DNA of 64,000 nucleotides from Leishmania infantum JPCM5 (Eukaryota; Euglenozoa; Kinetoplastea; Trypanosomatida; Trypanosomatidae): the NCBI RefSeq assembly GCF_000002875.2, contig NC_009417.2, positions 186,079 through 250,078 of the forward strand. The letters run 5' to 3'. Of this stretch, positions 9,663 to 18,598 are shown one piece after another. The first letter of the stretch is position 1. Every line of letters starts with the position of its first letter. A program made the translations under genes and the position numbers. The notes beneath the pieces are model-generated. The model was not told where the DNA came from, ran no database searches, and was given only the letters and a program-made list of their open reading frames with translations.

Positions 9663-9753
9663 CTGCAATATGAGTGAGCGAGAGCATGCAACCGGATGTC
9701 TTAGCGGCAGAGATCAGAAGAGCGAGATGGGGAAGGAGAGGAGAGATCTCCAA
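9663..9753 (-). promoter_or_regulatory. Polypyrimidine tract and AG acceptors for RtcB trans-splicing
   Basis: On the minus strand a CT-rich stretch (about 9753-9725) is followed by AG near 9701 and by TTGCAG near 9663. Both acceptors lie upstream of the ATG chosen at 9601. A two-codon upstream frame (ATG CGA TGA, from 9606) overlaps that start. Confidence 0.5.
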
Positions 9754-10235
9754 CAAAACGTATCACACGCAAGCCACATCCACACACAGACGCACACGCA
9801 CAAACGCCGTCTCTGGAAAGTGGCACAGATGCAGATACAAGGTACGGCAGAGGGCATATGGAGCGTAATGGCAAGGGCAACAAAGTAAATATGGGCGCAG
9901 CCACGTCAGTGTGCAATGAGGCAGCCGCATCCCCGCCGCTCTCCACCCGTCGTGCCCGTCACGCGGTGCGAGTGCGCTCTGCTCCTCTGTGTGTTCTCGG
10001 AGGAAAAGAGAAAAGACTTCATGCGAAGCGTGTTCGTTGGGCTCTCGCGCACTGCGTCTCTCCAACCCGCATCCGGCGAGGGCGTCACGGGCTGCAGTGA
10101 AGAAAAAGAGTCCTCCGGTTGTCCTTGCGCTTGTCTGCAGGGGAGTGCGCGTCGCCAGTCTCTCCAGCCCATACAAAATAGAACAGGTGAAGTTCGGCGT
10201 CCGACTCATCCCTCCATGGTTTACGTTCCGCCTTC

Positions 10236-10267
10236 ATAATATATATCTATATATATATATATATATG
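10236..10267. repeat. (TA)n microsatellite beside family-A copy 2
   Basis: An almost pure AT dinucleotide tract lies about 40 bp from the A-rich end of family-A copy 2. Confidence 0.85.
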
Positions 10268-10308
10268 TAAAGCAGCTGCGGTAGCGTGGTGGTTTCTCAC
10301 ATAGAGTT

Positions 10309-10897
10309 TGCCCGCCCTCTGCCGTCCAGCACGAGCTCCAGCGCCACCCCACCCCGGCATGTCGCAGGCCCCATCCCGCCCTGCGAAGCAGCGGTGCGCG
10401 CACGCGGTACAGCAATGCGTCGGCCCAGTCATCTCAGCACCGCCTCCGCCTCAAGCCCCGACCACCACCACCGCCGCCGCATCGCGCAGGTCGCCTCACA
10501 GCCGCTCCCACATCATGCCGGCCGCCACGTGATGCAGCCCCCTCGGAGGGGCCTCGGGCTCCCCACACCAGCGGGCAGTGCGAGGGTCGGGTGGTGGGGT
10601 GCGTTCCAGCGACGCGGACACTCTGCCCATCATGTGGATGGCACACGTGTGCCCACGGTCGCAGGTCGCTCAGACGCAACGCCGTCCAGGACCTGCTATC
10701 CGACACCAGCAGCGACACATCGCTCTCACCTCGCCCCAGGTCGTAGGCGCCTCACCCTGTCACCACCAGAGGTGGCTCCGCATTTGGCAGGGATAGAGAG
10801 CGGCGGGCGGTTTCGCCTCCACCCAGAGAGAGTCGGCGTGTGTACTGGGCCCTGAGCTGCCACGCACCGAGAGGCGTGCCCACACACACACACCGTC
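10309..10897 (-). mobile_element. Family-A SIDER-like retroposon, copy 2
   Basis: It matches copy 1 base for base apart from about four substitutions across the shared 550 bp, and continues with it through the CACGC/GCGTG stem into a shorter (CA)n run. On the minus strand it ends in AAACTCTATG, a shorter purine-rich tail. It lies in the spacer downstream of the FYVE-like gene, again in sense orientation. Confidence 0.6.
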
Positions 10898-11504
10898 ATC
10901 GGGGGGCAGTGGTGCTAGCAGCGGAAAACGGTAGCCGTTGACGAGTTGTGCTGAAAGGATCGCAGGGCGGAAGAGAAAAGAAGCGCCCAGACCGCTGCCC
11001 CACCATTGCCACCACCAACAGCTGCAGCAAGCATGTAGCCCGTTGGTGGCTCTCCCTGGGACTGCAGCGGGTAAGAGCGAAGACCTTGAGATGCGGGAAG
11101 AATACTAACGCGTGATGTACAAGAACAGTCGCCAGTGCACCTCTCCATACTCATGGACAGCGGCTGGGCGCTCCATTTTGCTACACTTTGAAGAAGGGTT
11201 GGGGATGCCCACGCGCCGTCTCGCTCGCTCTATGCGGATGCTGCTGGGCACCTCGTGTCGCAGTACCAAGATGAAGAACGGGTTGAGAGTCTCGGCAAGA
11301 CTTAAAAGACCATGAACCCACAGCCGCAGCGAGGGGGTGCCCAGAGATGTGTTGCGGAAAGGAGAAAGAAAACGCGCACGCGTGCGCACCGTCTTCGCTC
11401 CCTTCCCTCATCGCTCATCACTTCACCCGCATACGTGCATGGAAAGCGAAACACGCTCGCCGGGTAGCCCCCTTACACCTCCCCCGTTGCGATCTCTTGC
11501 GCCC

Positions 11505-11939
11505 TTAAGCAGGAATGCGCGCCTTCGACGGAGCAAGCGCATCGACGCTCTCCAAAGCACCGGATGCGGTGGTTATGGGTTCGCCCTCCGCCGCTCGACC
11601 ACGTGGGCGTTGGAGTGGCAGTCCAGCGTTCTGGAGGTGATCCTCGAGCATCGCCTGGCGGCGGATGCGAAACGCTTTCCGCGTGCAATCTTTGCACCCA
11701 GGATTGCCCCCGAGAAGGTGGTGGTTGGGACAACACCGGGCGCACAGCTGACGACCGCACCAGTCGCAGTTGGTACTCCAGCAGAACCACCCGAAGTACT
11801 CGCCGCAGTCCTCGCAAAGCTCGCGGTTGTGAGGGCGGCTTTCCTCCGGGGCTGCCGTGTACTTGATGGGCGGAATGGCTGCCTTGACATCATCTGGCAC
11901 CTCATCATGCGTGCGCAGCAGATCAAACGATTGGCCCAT
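11505..11939 (-). CDS. Small FYVE-like zinc-finger protein
   Basis: A 144-residue protein starting MGQSFDLL at the ATG at 11939; the frame extends five codons further only to a GTG. Residues about 43-85 carry spaced pairs CEDC, CDWCG, CARCC and a final CKDC, with a Phe/Trp-rich stretch between the first two pairs. The spacing suggests a compact double zinc-binding fold such as FYVE or a related treble-clef finger. The basic RRHHCR patch needed for PI3P binding in true FYVE domains is missing; the equivalent position reads WSTNCDWCG. Lipid binding is therefore doubtful. The C-terminal 45 residues are polar and probably disordered. I do not recognise a specific orthologue. Confidence 0.6.
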   Translation of the reverse strand: MGQSFDLLRTHDEVPDDVKAAIPPIKYTAAPEESRPHNRELCEDCGEYFGWFCWSTNCDWCGRQLCARCCPNHHLLGGNPGCKDCTRKAFRIRRQAMLEDHLQNAGLPLQRPRGRAAEGEPITTASGALESVDALAPSKARIPA

Positions 11940-13090
11940 GCTGAGAGGCAACACACGCCAGCACCTTCATCCACTCAACAGGGCAAAGGGCAAACAAATT
12001 CAAACGTCGCAGACACGCGGGTGTGCAATGGCCAGCAGTGACACGTGGCCGACAAAACAAGGCTATCAGTGTGTCTGACCGATGCGTGTGTCGCAGCTAG
12101 CAAGGGGGTGCTGGTTGCTGCCCACAATGGAGTTGATACGATCCGCAAGAAAAAGACACAAAGGAAGGCGGGTGAATGCAGCGCCGACAAGTGGAGCGGA
12201 GCACAGAGCAAAGAAGGGGGGGTGTAGGGTGAAGAAGCCAAAGAGATGCGCAGATCCACTAAGGCAACAAGGAATGGGTACACATCCCTCATTTCTCCTC
12301 TTTTGCAACAGATGGGAAAAAGCACGCGCACGCTTACTTACCTCTTCGATCCGTGAGAGAGGAAAGAAGGTCGGTGCCTCTCGCGACAGAAGAAAGGGAG
12401 AGAGAGAACAAAGTTTCCCGCTTCACCTCACACACATACGCAAATAAACAGAAACGTCATCTGCGCTGCGGCGTGGAATCCGCTTAGGAGGTTGCAGTGA
12501 ACGTGTTGTGCCAACATCACCGATCATCTAAGGTGAAGGTGTGGGTGCGTTGCTCTTCTTTTGCGTTGAAAGGCTTCGTTTTCCGTTCACACACGTGATT
12601 ATGTTTTCATCGTCTTCTCTTCATCTCTGTGGTTGAGCAGCAGACACGTCCGCGTCCTGCCACTGCTTTTCGCGTCTCTACAGCCTCCTTAATGCACACA
12701 AAAACAACACAACTCGCTCTCGTGTGCCGACTTCGCCCACGCCGCTCTCCTTCAGCTATCCCCTCAGACACGCACATACATACTTGCGTGGCTGTCGCGC
12801 TCTTCTATCAGCCAAAAAATGCTCTCTTCACTGCGCGCCAGTGCACTGACGCCCACGCCCCCTACGCTTCGTCGGCCCTTGGCGCTCTGAAGAGCAACAA
12901 AGGCTGAGAAGTGCGGTGTCGAGCGAGTGGCAGCTTAGAAAGTAACGCAGCGAAGCCAATGAGTGCGGGACCTGCCGAGAGTGACATCGATCGCCAAGTG
13001 TTTTGCGCACCACTGGCACGACGAGGAAGCTGAAGCAAAGCTGCGCCACGTGAAAACGCGCACACACACAGTAGCAAGAGAAACCTTTGC

Positions 13091-13611
13091 GGTTTTCCCT
13101 TTTTCTCGATGCGCCCATTCCACACCCGCAGCAGGTCCGCAAACATACGCATGCGCAGCCGCCGCTCACCCGCACCAGCGGCAGCACGGCTACATCCTCG
13201 ACGTCTAGGACACACCGTCCTGTCATCGAATCGGGGCCGCGCGCCTAACGCGCACCTCTCGCCCTTCCTCGCCCCTTCTCGACAAGCGTGCTGCGCGATT
13301 GCCTCCATAAGCACCCTGGCGGGACTGCATGCCCTGATCCGGGCGAGCCGCACTCAGCGTCCTGCTCCAGGGCGGAGGCGGTGGCGTCCGTCGTGCGGTC
13401 AACAGGGGGTGGTCGGGGCGCATGCCGGATGAGCTCAGGGAGGAAGTCCGCCAGCCGCGGGTCAGGGCCCTCAAAGACCCCGCACTCTGCCAGCGTGTCC
13501 CATGTTTCACCCTCCCAGTCGCCTCACGCCGCGGCATCCCGTAGTGCCGTGAGGCGGCCCATCACATTGCAGCCCCGATGACGCCATGGTGTAGTCCCGG
13601 GGGGGGGGGGG
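13091..13611 (-). mobile_element. Family-B SIDER-like repeat, long copy
   Basis: About 520 bp. In minus orientation it starts beside a poly-C tract (G-run 13599-13611 on the plus strand) and ends in the A-rich sequence shared with the fragment at 7059. Near its 5' end lies a 9-bp inverted repeat (13520-13528 with 13548-13556). A 92-codon open frame without ATG (13523 down to 13248, minus strand) has protein-like composition, which may be a relic of a parent element or chance. SIDER assignment is inference. Confidence 0.5.
13599..13611. repeat. 13-base poly-G/poly-C run
   Basis: Uninterrupted G-run on the plus strand, C on the strand that is transcribed as sense here. It marks the 5' boundary of the long family-B repeat. 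Confidence 0.9.
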
Positions 13612-13890
13612 TGCTCTCGACACGTTTCCGGCGCCTGCGCCGCACCAGCTCACCCCGTCGGACATAGGAGATGCCGCATATTCAATGATGGCACTGGTGT
13701 ATGATGAGAAGCGAGAAATAGAAGCGGCAAACGGCCACGATGCATGCAGCGCGCAAACGACGGCACCCAGACTGCAACGCGGGAGAAAGCACGCAACCAA
13801 GCAAGCTGAGTCCGCACAGCAGGAAGTTACGCAAAGGAAGAAAATATCGAGAGGGACAAAAAGGGCCAAACGCAGCGGCGCACGCACGCC

Positions 13891-15627
13891 TCAGTGCGCG
13901 CGTTCCGTCTCTACTCGCGCCTTCTTGCCGTTTCCCTTTTTCGGTGCCGATCCGGTCTCTTCGCTCTCATCGCCGCCACTTTCGTTGGAGCAGTCGTCTC
14001 CGCCCATCTCGTTGTTGCCCCGACGCCGCGTGCGGGGGTCCACGACCTCGTAGCGCCATGAAGCACACAAGTCGAGCGCCTCCAGCTCAGACAGCCTATC
14101 AGCCCCTGTTGCAGTCTGTACTCCCTCCTCGACGGCGGCAGGCCCGCACATGACGGCCTTGATGCGCTCCTCCAGGTACGGCATCCGCACAGGCAGCTCC
14201 TGCACCTCGGCCGGGATGTTGGCGTTGAAGCTACACGTCTTAGTCGGCACCCCGTTCTCGGGCGGCGCCACGATGCACAGGTGCACAAAGGACACGTGGC
14301 CGTTGCGCTTCAGCACAAACGCGGTGGCCTCGTTGCAGTTCACCGTGGCTACCGGCCTGGCGTCCAGTGACGTGCGGCTCGCAGACACCATTGCCGGATG
14401 CATAGAGTAGGCGCCCACGTTGTCGTAGATGGGCACAAAGAAGACATCACTGCATTGCTCATACGCGACGAGGACGCCGCGAGGGCAGTCGCGCAGGTGA
14501 AGCGGGTGGCCAAAGCGATCCATGACGCTTGTGAGCACCGTCAACCCCACGACGGGGCCGAAGTTTTCCGGTTGGCCACCCGGGGCGCGAGGACGGAAGG
14601 TGCAGATGAGGTGAAACGTCTCGTTGTTGCTCTCTATCGGGACGTTGTTCTTGGCAGCCCAAAAGTGCACGTCACCGGCGTGCGTGCCGGTCACGTAGTA
14701 CGAGTAGGGGGCGTTGAGCGACTTGTTGTGCTTGTTGACGCGGGCTGCGTTTTGGTGGTATGAGGAGTCGTACACCGCCTCATCCTCCACGTAGCTGATC
14801 TCTGCCACGCACGTGACGGCTGATTGCACAGAGTTGCGCGTCCACAAAAATTGCTCCACCACGTATGTTTCAGGGAACCGACTGACACGCGCATGGCGAT
14901 CCTTGTCACAAGTGAACAGGCGGCGGCATGCCACACCGCTGCGCTCCTCGGAGGCCGCCACCGGTTCGATTCGCGGAACGGGCGCAGTGAGGCAAAGGGT
15001 GGAGATAGTGCTGAAGTGCTGCAGCAGAAACGTAGCCGGCTTCGTTGCGTCGCCGTCCACCTCGATCGTGTGCGACGGCGACCAGCTCAAGCGAATGCGG
15101 TAAACCTCGCCAAACTTGTCGGCAAATACAATCGTGCCCTCCGGGCAGGTGGCCAGCGAGGTGATGCGCTTCGTGTGCGGCCCGTACTGGTACGACGGCT
15201 TCCAGTACTCTGCCTTGGCTAGTTGCTGCTTCAAGGTCGCTGGCTGCGCGTTCGACTTGGACTTCCTGCGCGCCTCGTCGTCCAAGATGTCTGCGGTGTC
15301 CATACCGCCCTCGTCATCGTCATCGTCCGACGAGTTCTGAAGCGCATTAGGATTGTTCTGTTTCCACGACGACACGTTGTACACGTTAATAAACTTGTTG
15401 TCCCCAGCGCTCACAACACACAGAGGGCCATCAGGGATGTGCAAGAATGCCACAGCACGCACGATCTGGCCGTCATCGACCAGGACGGAGTTGTGTGGCG
15501 ACGGGGTCGCCTCATCGTCAAGGGGATATCGGCCGATGATGAGCTTCGACCCGAACCCCATCACGACAGCTTTGTGTGGCAACGCGGCCACACTGAGCGA
15601 AGGTGCGTCGCTCAAGTTGCGCGGCAT
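13891..15627 (-). CDS. TRM82: tRNA (guanine-N7)-methyltransferase non-catalytic subunit, WDR4/Trm82 family
   Basis: WDR4/Trm82 is the WD40 partner that stabilises the METTL1/Trm8 methyltransferase, which makes m7G46 in tRNA. The 578-residue product has weak WD40 repeats (VVSAGDNKFINVY near residue 75; SLATCPEGTIVFADKFGEVY near 150) and the family hallmark DKDRHARVSRFPETYVVEQF near 245. An Asp-rich acidic loop (SSDDDDDEGG) lies between early repeats and the C-terminus is Lys-rich. The open frame runs back to 16008, but the ATG at 15627 (MPRNLSDAP) is preferred because a strong C-rich tract (15696-15711) sits just upstream and the preceding 127 codons are low-complexity. At 578 residues it is longer than yeast Trm82 (about 440), mainly through loops and the basic tail. 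Confidence 0.82.
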   Translation of the reverse strand: MPRNLSDAPSLSVAALPHKAVVMGFGSKLIIGRYPLDDEATPSPHNSVLVDDGQIVRAVAFLHIPDGPLCVVSAGDNKFINVYNVSSWKQNNPNALQNSSDDDDDEGGMDTADILDDEARRKSKSNAQPATLKQQLAKAEYWKPSYQYGPHTKRITSLATCPEGTIVFADKFGEVYRIRLSWSPSHTIEVDGDATKPATFLLQHFSTISTLCLTAPVPRIEPVAASEERSGVACRRLFTCDKDRHARVSRFPETYVVEQFLWTRNSVQSAVTCVAEISYVEDEAVYDSSYHQNAARVNKHNKSLNAPYSYYVTGTHAGDVHFWAAKNNVPIESNNETFHLICTFRPRAPGGQPENFGPVVGLTVLTSVMDRFGHPLHLRDCPRGVLVAYEQCSDVFFVPIYDNVGAYSMHPAMVSASRTSLDARPVATVNCNEATAFVLKRNGHVSFVHLCIVAPPENGVPTKTCSFNANIPAEVQELPVRMPYLEERIKAVMCGPAAVEEGVQTATGADRLSELEALDLCASWRYEVVDPRTRRRGNNEMGGDDCSNESGGDESEETGSAPKKGNGKKARVETERAH

Positions 15628-16445
15628 TGTACTGGCCAAAGCGCCTCGGTCCTTTCGTTGCCTCGCGAGAGACTGTCTCGACTTTGTGTGTGTGTGGGGG
15701 GGGGGGGGGGGCTGATGCATGTGCGAGGCAAAGAGAGAGAGACTGAAAGGACCCCTGAAGAGGGGAAGAGAGCAGCATCGGCACCTGTTGACGCCTTGCA
15801 CTTTGCTTCCCCCTTTTGCCAACGCCTGTGCGGCGGGTCTTTTCGTGAGTTCTTTTAACGGTCCCGCTGCGACTGTGCAAAGGCCAGGTGCGCTGACAGA
15901 GAAGAGCAGTCGAAGTGCAGCAGGGGCATGCGTGCACGGACTGATTTTCCGGCTCATGACACGCGCAGGTGGAAGGAGCAGAGACGGCGGAGCGCATGGA
16001 AAGAGCAACGGAAACTTATCTCTTTTCTACTACAAGGTGCAGGACAGTGTAAGATACGCAGTGCCACCACACACTATCGAAGCCTCCTCGGCGTTACAAC
16101 CTGGCTGGTCCTCTTCAGGGTAACCGCCCCCACTCTTCCTTGCCCTCTCATGTCATAGCGTCGCCCTGTGCTTTCCTGCTTTGTATCGCTTTCTGAGTGC
16201 TCCCTGCTTAGTGCGTCTCTCCCTCTCTCAAGCATATCAAGTCAGGCAGCTGCTGCACGGCACGCCACAAGCGCTGAACGGTCGTTCAGAGTATCCAAGC
16301 GGCACGGAGCTTTCAAACGTTTGCCGACAAGGACAACCTAGACACCTCGATGGAAGGAGGAGGAGGAGGGGGTGACACTGCCCTTCGTGGATCCCTTTCT
16401 GCCTTTTCGAGTAAGCAACAGAGTGTCTGGCAGGGCTGCACAAGC
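15628..16445. other. Spacer between WDR4 and NKAP-like genes
   Basis: No gene. It holds a 16-base G-run (15696-15711; poly-C on the sense strand) next to (TG)n, which forms the probable splice-acceptor tract for the WDR4 gene, then the 3' UTR of the NKAP-like gene. Confidence 0.7.
15684..15711 (-). promoter_or_regulatory. Poly-C tract for WDR4 trans-splicing
   Basis: On the minus strand a run of 16 C followed by CACACACACAAAG provides a pyrimidine tract and nearby AG about 60-80 bases before the WDR4 ATG. Confidence 0.5.
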
Positions 16446-17654
16446 TCAGCTTTTCTTCTTACCGTTGATGAACTGCGCAAGCTCAAGCACCAGTTGGTCG
16501 TCCATGCGCTCATCTTCGACCTTGCGGAACTGTTGCTGCAGCTTCGCCGCCTCGTGCTCATGCAACTGCCGCTGGATGCGATCCACATACATGCGAGATG
16601 CCACGGAGCGGGAGCCGGACATGACATAGCCCAGTTTCTCTGCAGCTGCGATCTCCTCCGCAGTTTGCCCGACCTCGCCACGACGTGGCGCTCGCTTGAA
16701 CTGGCTGAGAAACTCTGCTCGAGTCATCTGTGATGGGTGCTTAGCAGCAGCCGCATCGGCGCCGCCGGCGACGCCTGCCACGGCGTCGACGTTGTGCCCA
16801 CCACTCTTACCGGCATCCAATGGCGCTTGCGGCCCCATGCGGCCTGGAAGCTGAATCGTAAAACTATCGTCGTCATCACTGCTGTGGTTGTCACTGCGGA
16901 TGTGGCGGCCACGCGATAGCTGCGGGTTGTTCGCCAGAGGAGGATCATCAAATTGAATCCGTTTCCTTCCCATGCCAGGCTGGCTCCCCGGCTCGTCCAG
17001 CGGGGCCCGCCTCGCAGCCACAGTCGCGACTACCGCGGGAGCGTGCTCGACGAGATCGCGATGCTGGGCCCTGGCTTTGGCCACAAGCTTTGCGAGGGCG
17101 CTAGTGGGCGCCGAAGGGATGCGTGAAGTCGCGTCAGTCCCTTCACCGCGGCTGACCTTCCGCGGCGGCTCACCGGACACCCCAGCGGGATCTCTAACGG
17201 CTGGAGAAAGCGAAGCCGATGTGAGGCCGGCACTGCTTGCCGACGTCTGGGCATCGTTCACTGTGGGCGGAGCAGAGTCGTCAGCACCTTCCCGTGCGTT
17301 GTCGGCAGTTGAGGCTGATCGGTAGGGGTACCCGGTGGCGTGGAGAACAGCAGAGACGTACTCACGAATTTCATCAGCGCGCTGCAGCGAGGCTTCCTCG
17401 GTTTGACTGCAGGTCGAAGCGCTCTCCCCGCTGCCCTCCTCTGTCAGCGACGCAGCGTCATTGCGGGGTCGTCGTCGACGCTTCTCACGGCGGCGGCGCA
17501 GCTGAATAAAATTGGACTGCCAGAGCCAAAACCCCTGCACGCTATACGCGTTCTCTTCGAGGCTGCGACATATTATCTGTTCCATCGCATCCCCAGACGG
17601 AAAATCCGCAGGTGAGGCAGATGCGACGGCCAGAGCCCAAACGCTGCTGCTCAT
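16446..17654 (-). CDS. NKAP-like splicing factor (SynMuv/NKAP C-terminal domain)
   Basis: A 402-residue protein. The last 95 residues carry the conserved NKAP C-terminal signature: KRAPRRGEVGQTAEEI followed by GYVMSGSR (about residues 320-350), then a charged helix (RMYVDRIQRQLHEHEAAK) ending FINGKKKS. In animals NKAP associates with the spliceosome C complex and with chromatin repressors. Upstream is largely disordered: a basic patch (RRRREKRRRRPR, about residue 53), Ser/Glu-rich stretches and SSDDDDSF near 280. The ATG at 17654 (MSSSVWALA) is the first in frame. A role in cis- or trans-splicing is inferred from the family only. Confidence 0.75.
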   Translation of the reverse strand: MSSSVWALAVASASPADFPSGDAMEQIICRSLEENAYSVQGFWLWQSNFIQLRRRREKRRRRPRNDAASLTEEGSGESASTCSQTEEASLQRADEIREYVSAVLHATGYPYRSASTADNAREGADDSAPPTVNDAQTSASSAGLTSASLSPAVRDPAGVSGEPPRKVSRGEGTDATSRIPSAPTSALAKLVAKARAQHRDLVEHAPAVVATVAARRAPLDEPGSQPGMGRKRIQFDDPPLANNPQLSRGRHIRSDNHSSDDDDSFTIQLPGRMGPQAPLDAGKSGGHNVDAVAGVAGGADAAAAKHPSQMTRAEFLSQFKRAPRRGEVGQTAEEIAAAEKLGYVMSGSRSVASRMYVDRIQRQLHEHEAAKLQQQFRKVEDERMDDQLVLELAQFINGKKKS

Positions 17655-18598
17655 GGCGTGCCGTCAGGAGAAAGAGAGAAGGGCCCTTTCAAAGCAGCGC
17701 AAAAGCCTGCAGAGCAGTGGTCACCACACACACACACACGTCCACTAAGGCGTAGCTGGTGCGCACACACGCACAGAGAACGAGAGAGAGAGACGCAAAG
17801 AGCGGGGAGCGAACAAAATAAAGACGGCACCTCGGAGGGACGAGGCGCAAACGCAAGAAAACGGCAAGGGCAGCGGCGCACACAAGTAGGCGTGTACGCG
17901 TGCGAGCGTGTAGAAAGGGAGGCGTTGAAAAGGAGGGGGGGCGGAAGAGAGGCGGAGATGCAGAGGGTGAGGCGGAGAGGGGCACGCAGTCGCCTACAGT
18001 TAAAGAATGACAGGTTGCAAGAAGAACAGGCCTTCTCGCCACGGTACGCGTGGGGTGCAGCGTACTGGTGATCGCGCAGTCTAGCTGCGCACACCAGCAG
18101 CAACTCCTCCACCCCACACATGCACCGTCAACGCCCCAGATGAAGAGCCGAAGAAAGGATGACGAAAGCAGCGCATAAAATCCACGCTTAGATGACGGTA
18201 GACGAGCATTGTCCTAACCGATATTTTCTTTATGCAAAAACGCATCCGCCGGATGCACAGCGCAAGTGGAGCACGTAATACACGCTAATGCAGCAGACGG
18301 TGGCACGCTACCGGGCGTTACCACACACCGCAAGGCGGTGCAACCGCATCGGCCGCAGCAGCCCCCAGCGTCGGCCACGAAGGCCGCGAAGTCAGCAAGG
18401 GAGCAACGAGAGGCAGAAGCGAAGATCTCGAGGGGGAGTGTGGCGACTAGCTCCATCAAAACAAGAGCGGAGCCACTACTAAAGGGCAAAGGAAGAAAAG
18501 GGCGGGGGGCGCGGTAAGGCAGGAAGGAGGAAGAAAGCAGGCAGAACGCACTCGCACGAGCATGCACACCCCTGCGTATGCGCCCGAGAGATGAAGAC
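17655..18598. other. Spacer between NKAP-like gene and the 677-residue unknown
   Basis: No gene. It contains a short (CA)n stretch near 17726-17745, a pyrimidine-rich sense-strand region (17930-18000, 17780-17820) that should carry the NKAP acceptor site, and the 3' UTR of the next gene. Confidence 0.65.

Larger units (their letters stand above)
9754..11504. other. Spacer between RtcB and FYVE-like genes
   Basis: No credible gene. It holds a (TA)n run at 10236-10267 and a complete family-A repeat at 10309-10897. The rest is unstructured spacer, presumably the 3' UTR of the zinc-finger gene and the 5' region of RtcB. Confidence 0.7.
11940..13890. other. Spacer between FYVE-like and WDR4 genes
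   Basis: No gene supported. It holds the long family-B repeat (13091-13611), ending at a 13-base G-run (13599-13611). The remainder is 3' UTR of the WDR4 gene and 5' region of the zinc-finger gene. Confidence 0.7.

Noticed and set aside
12862..13353. 163-codon minus-strand frame covering the end of family B
   Set aside because: It joins repeat and unrelated spacer sequence and has no ATG supported by a splice tract; the part shared with 7059-7233 reads into different sequence there.
14958..14975. Sequence resembling a tRNA B box (GGTTCGATTC)
   Set aside because: It lies inside the WDR4 coding sequence and no A box or cloverleaf surrounds it.
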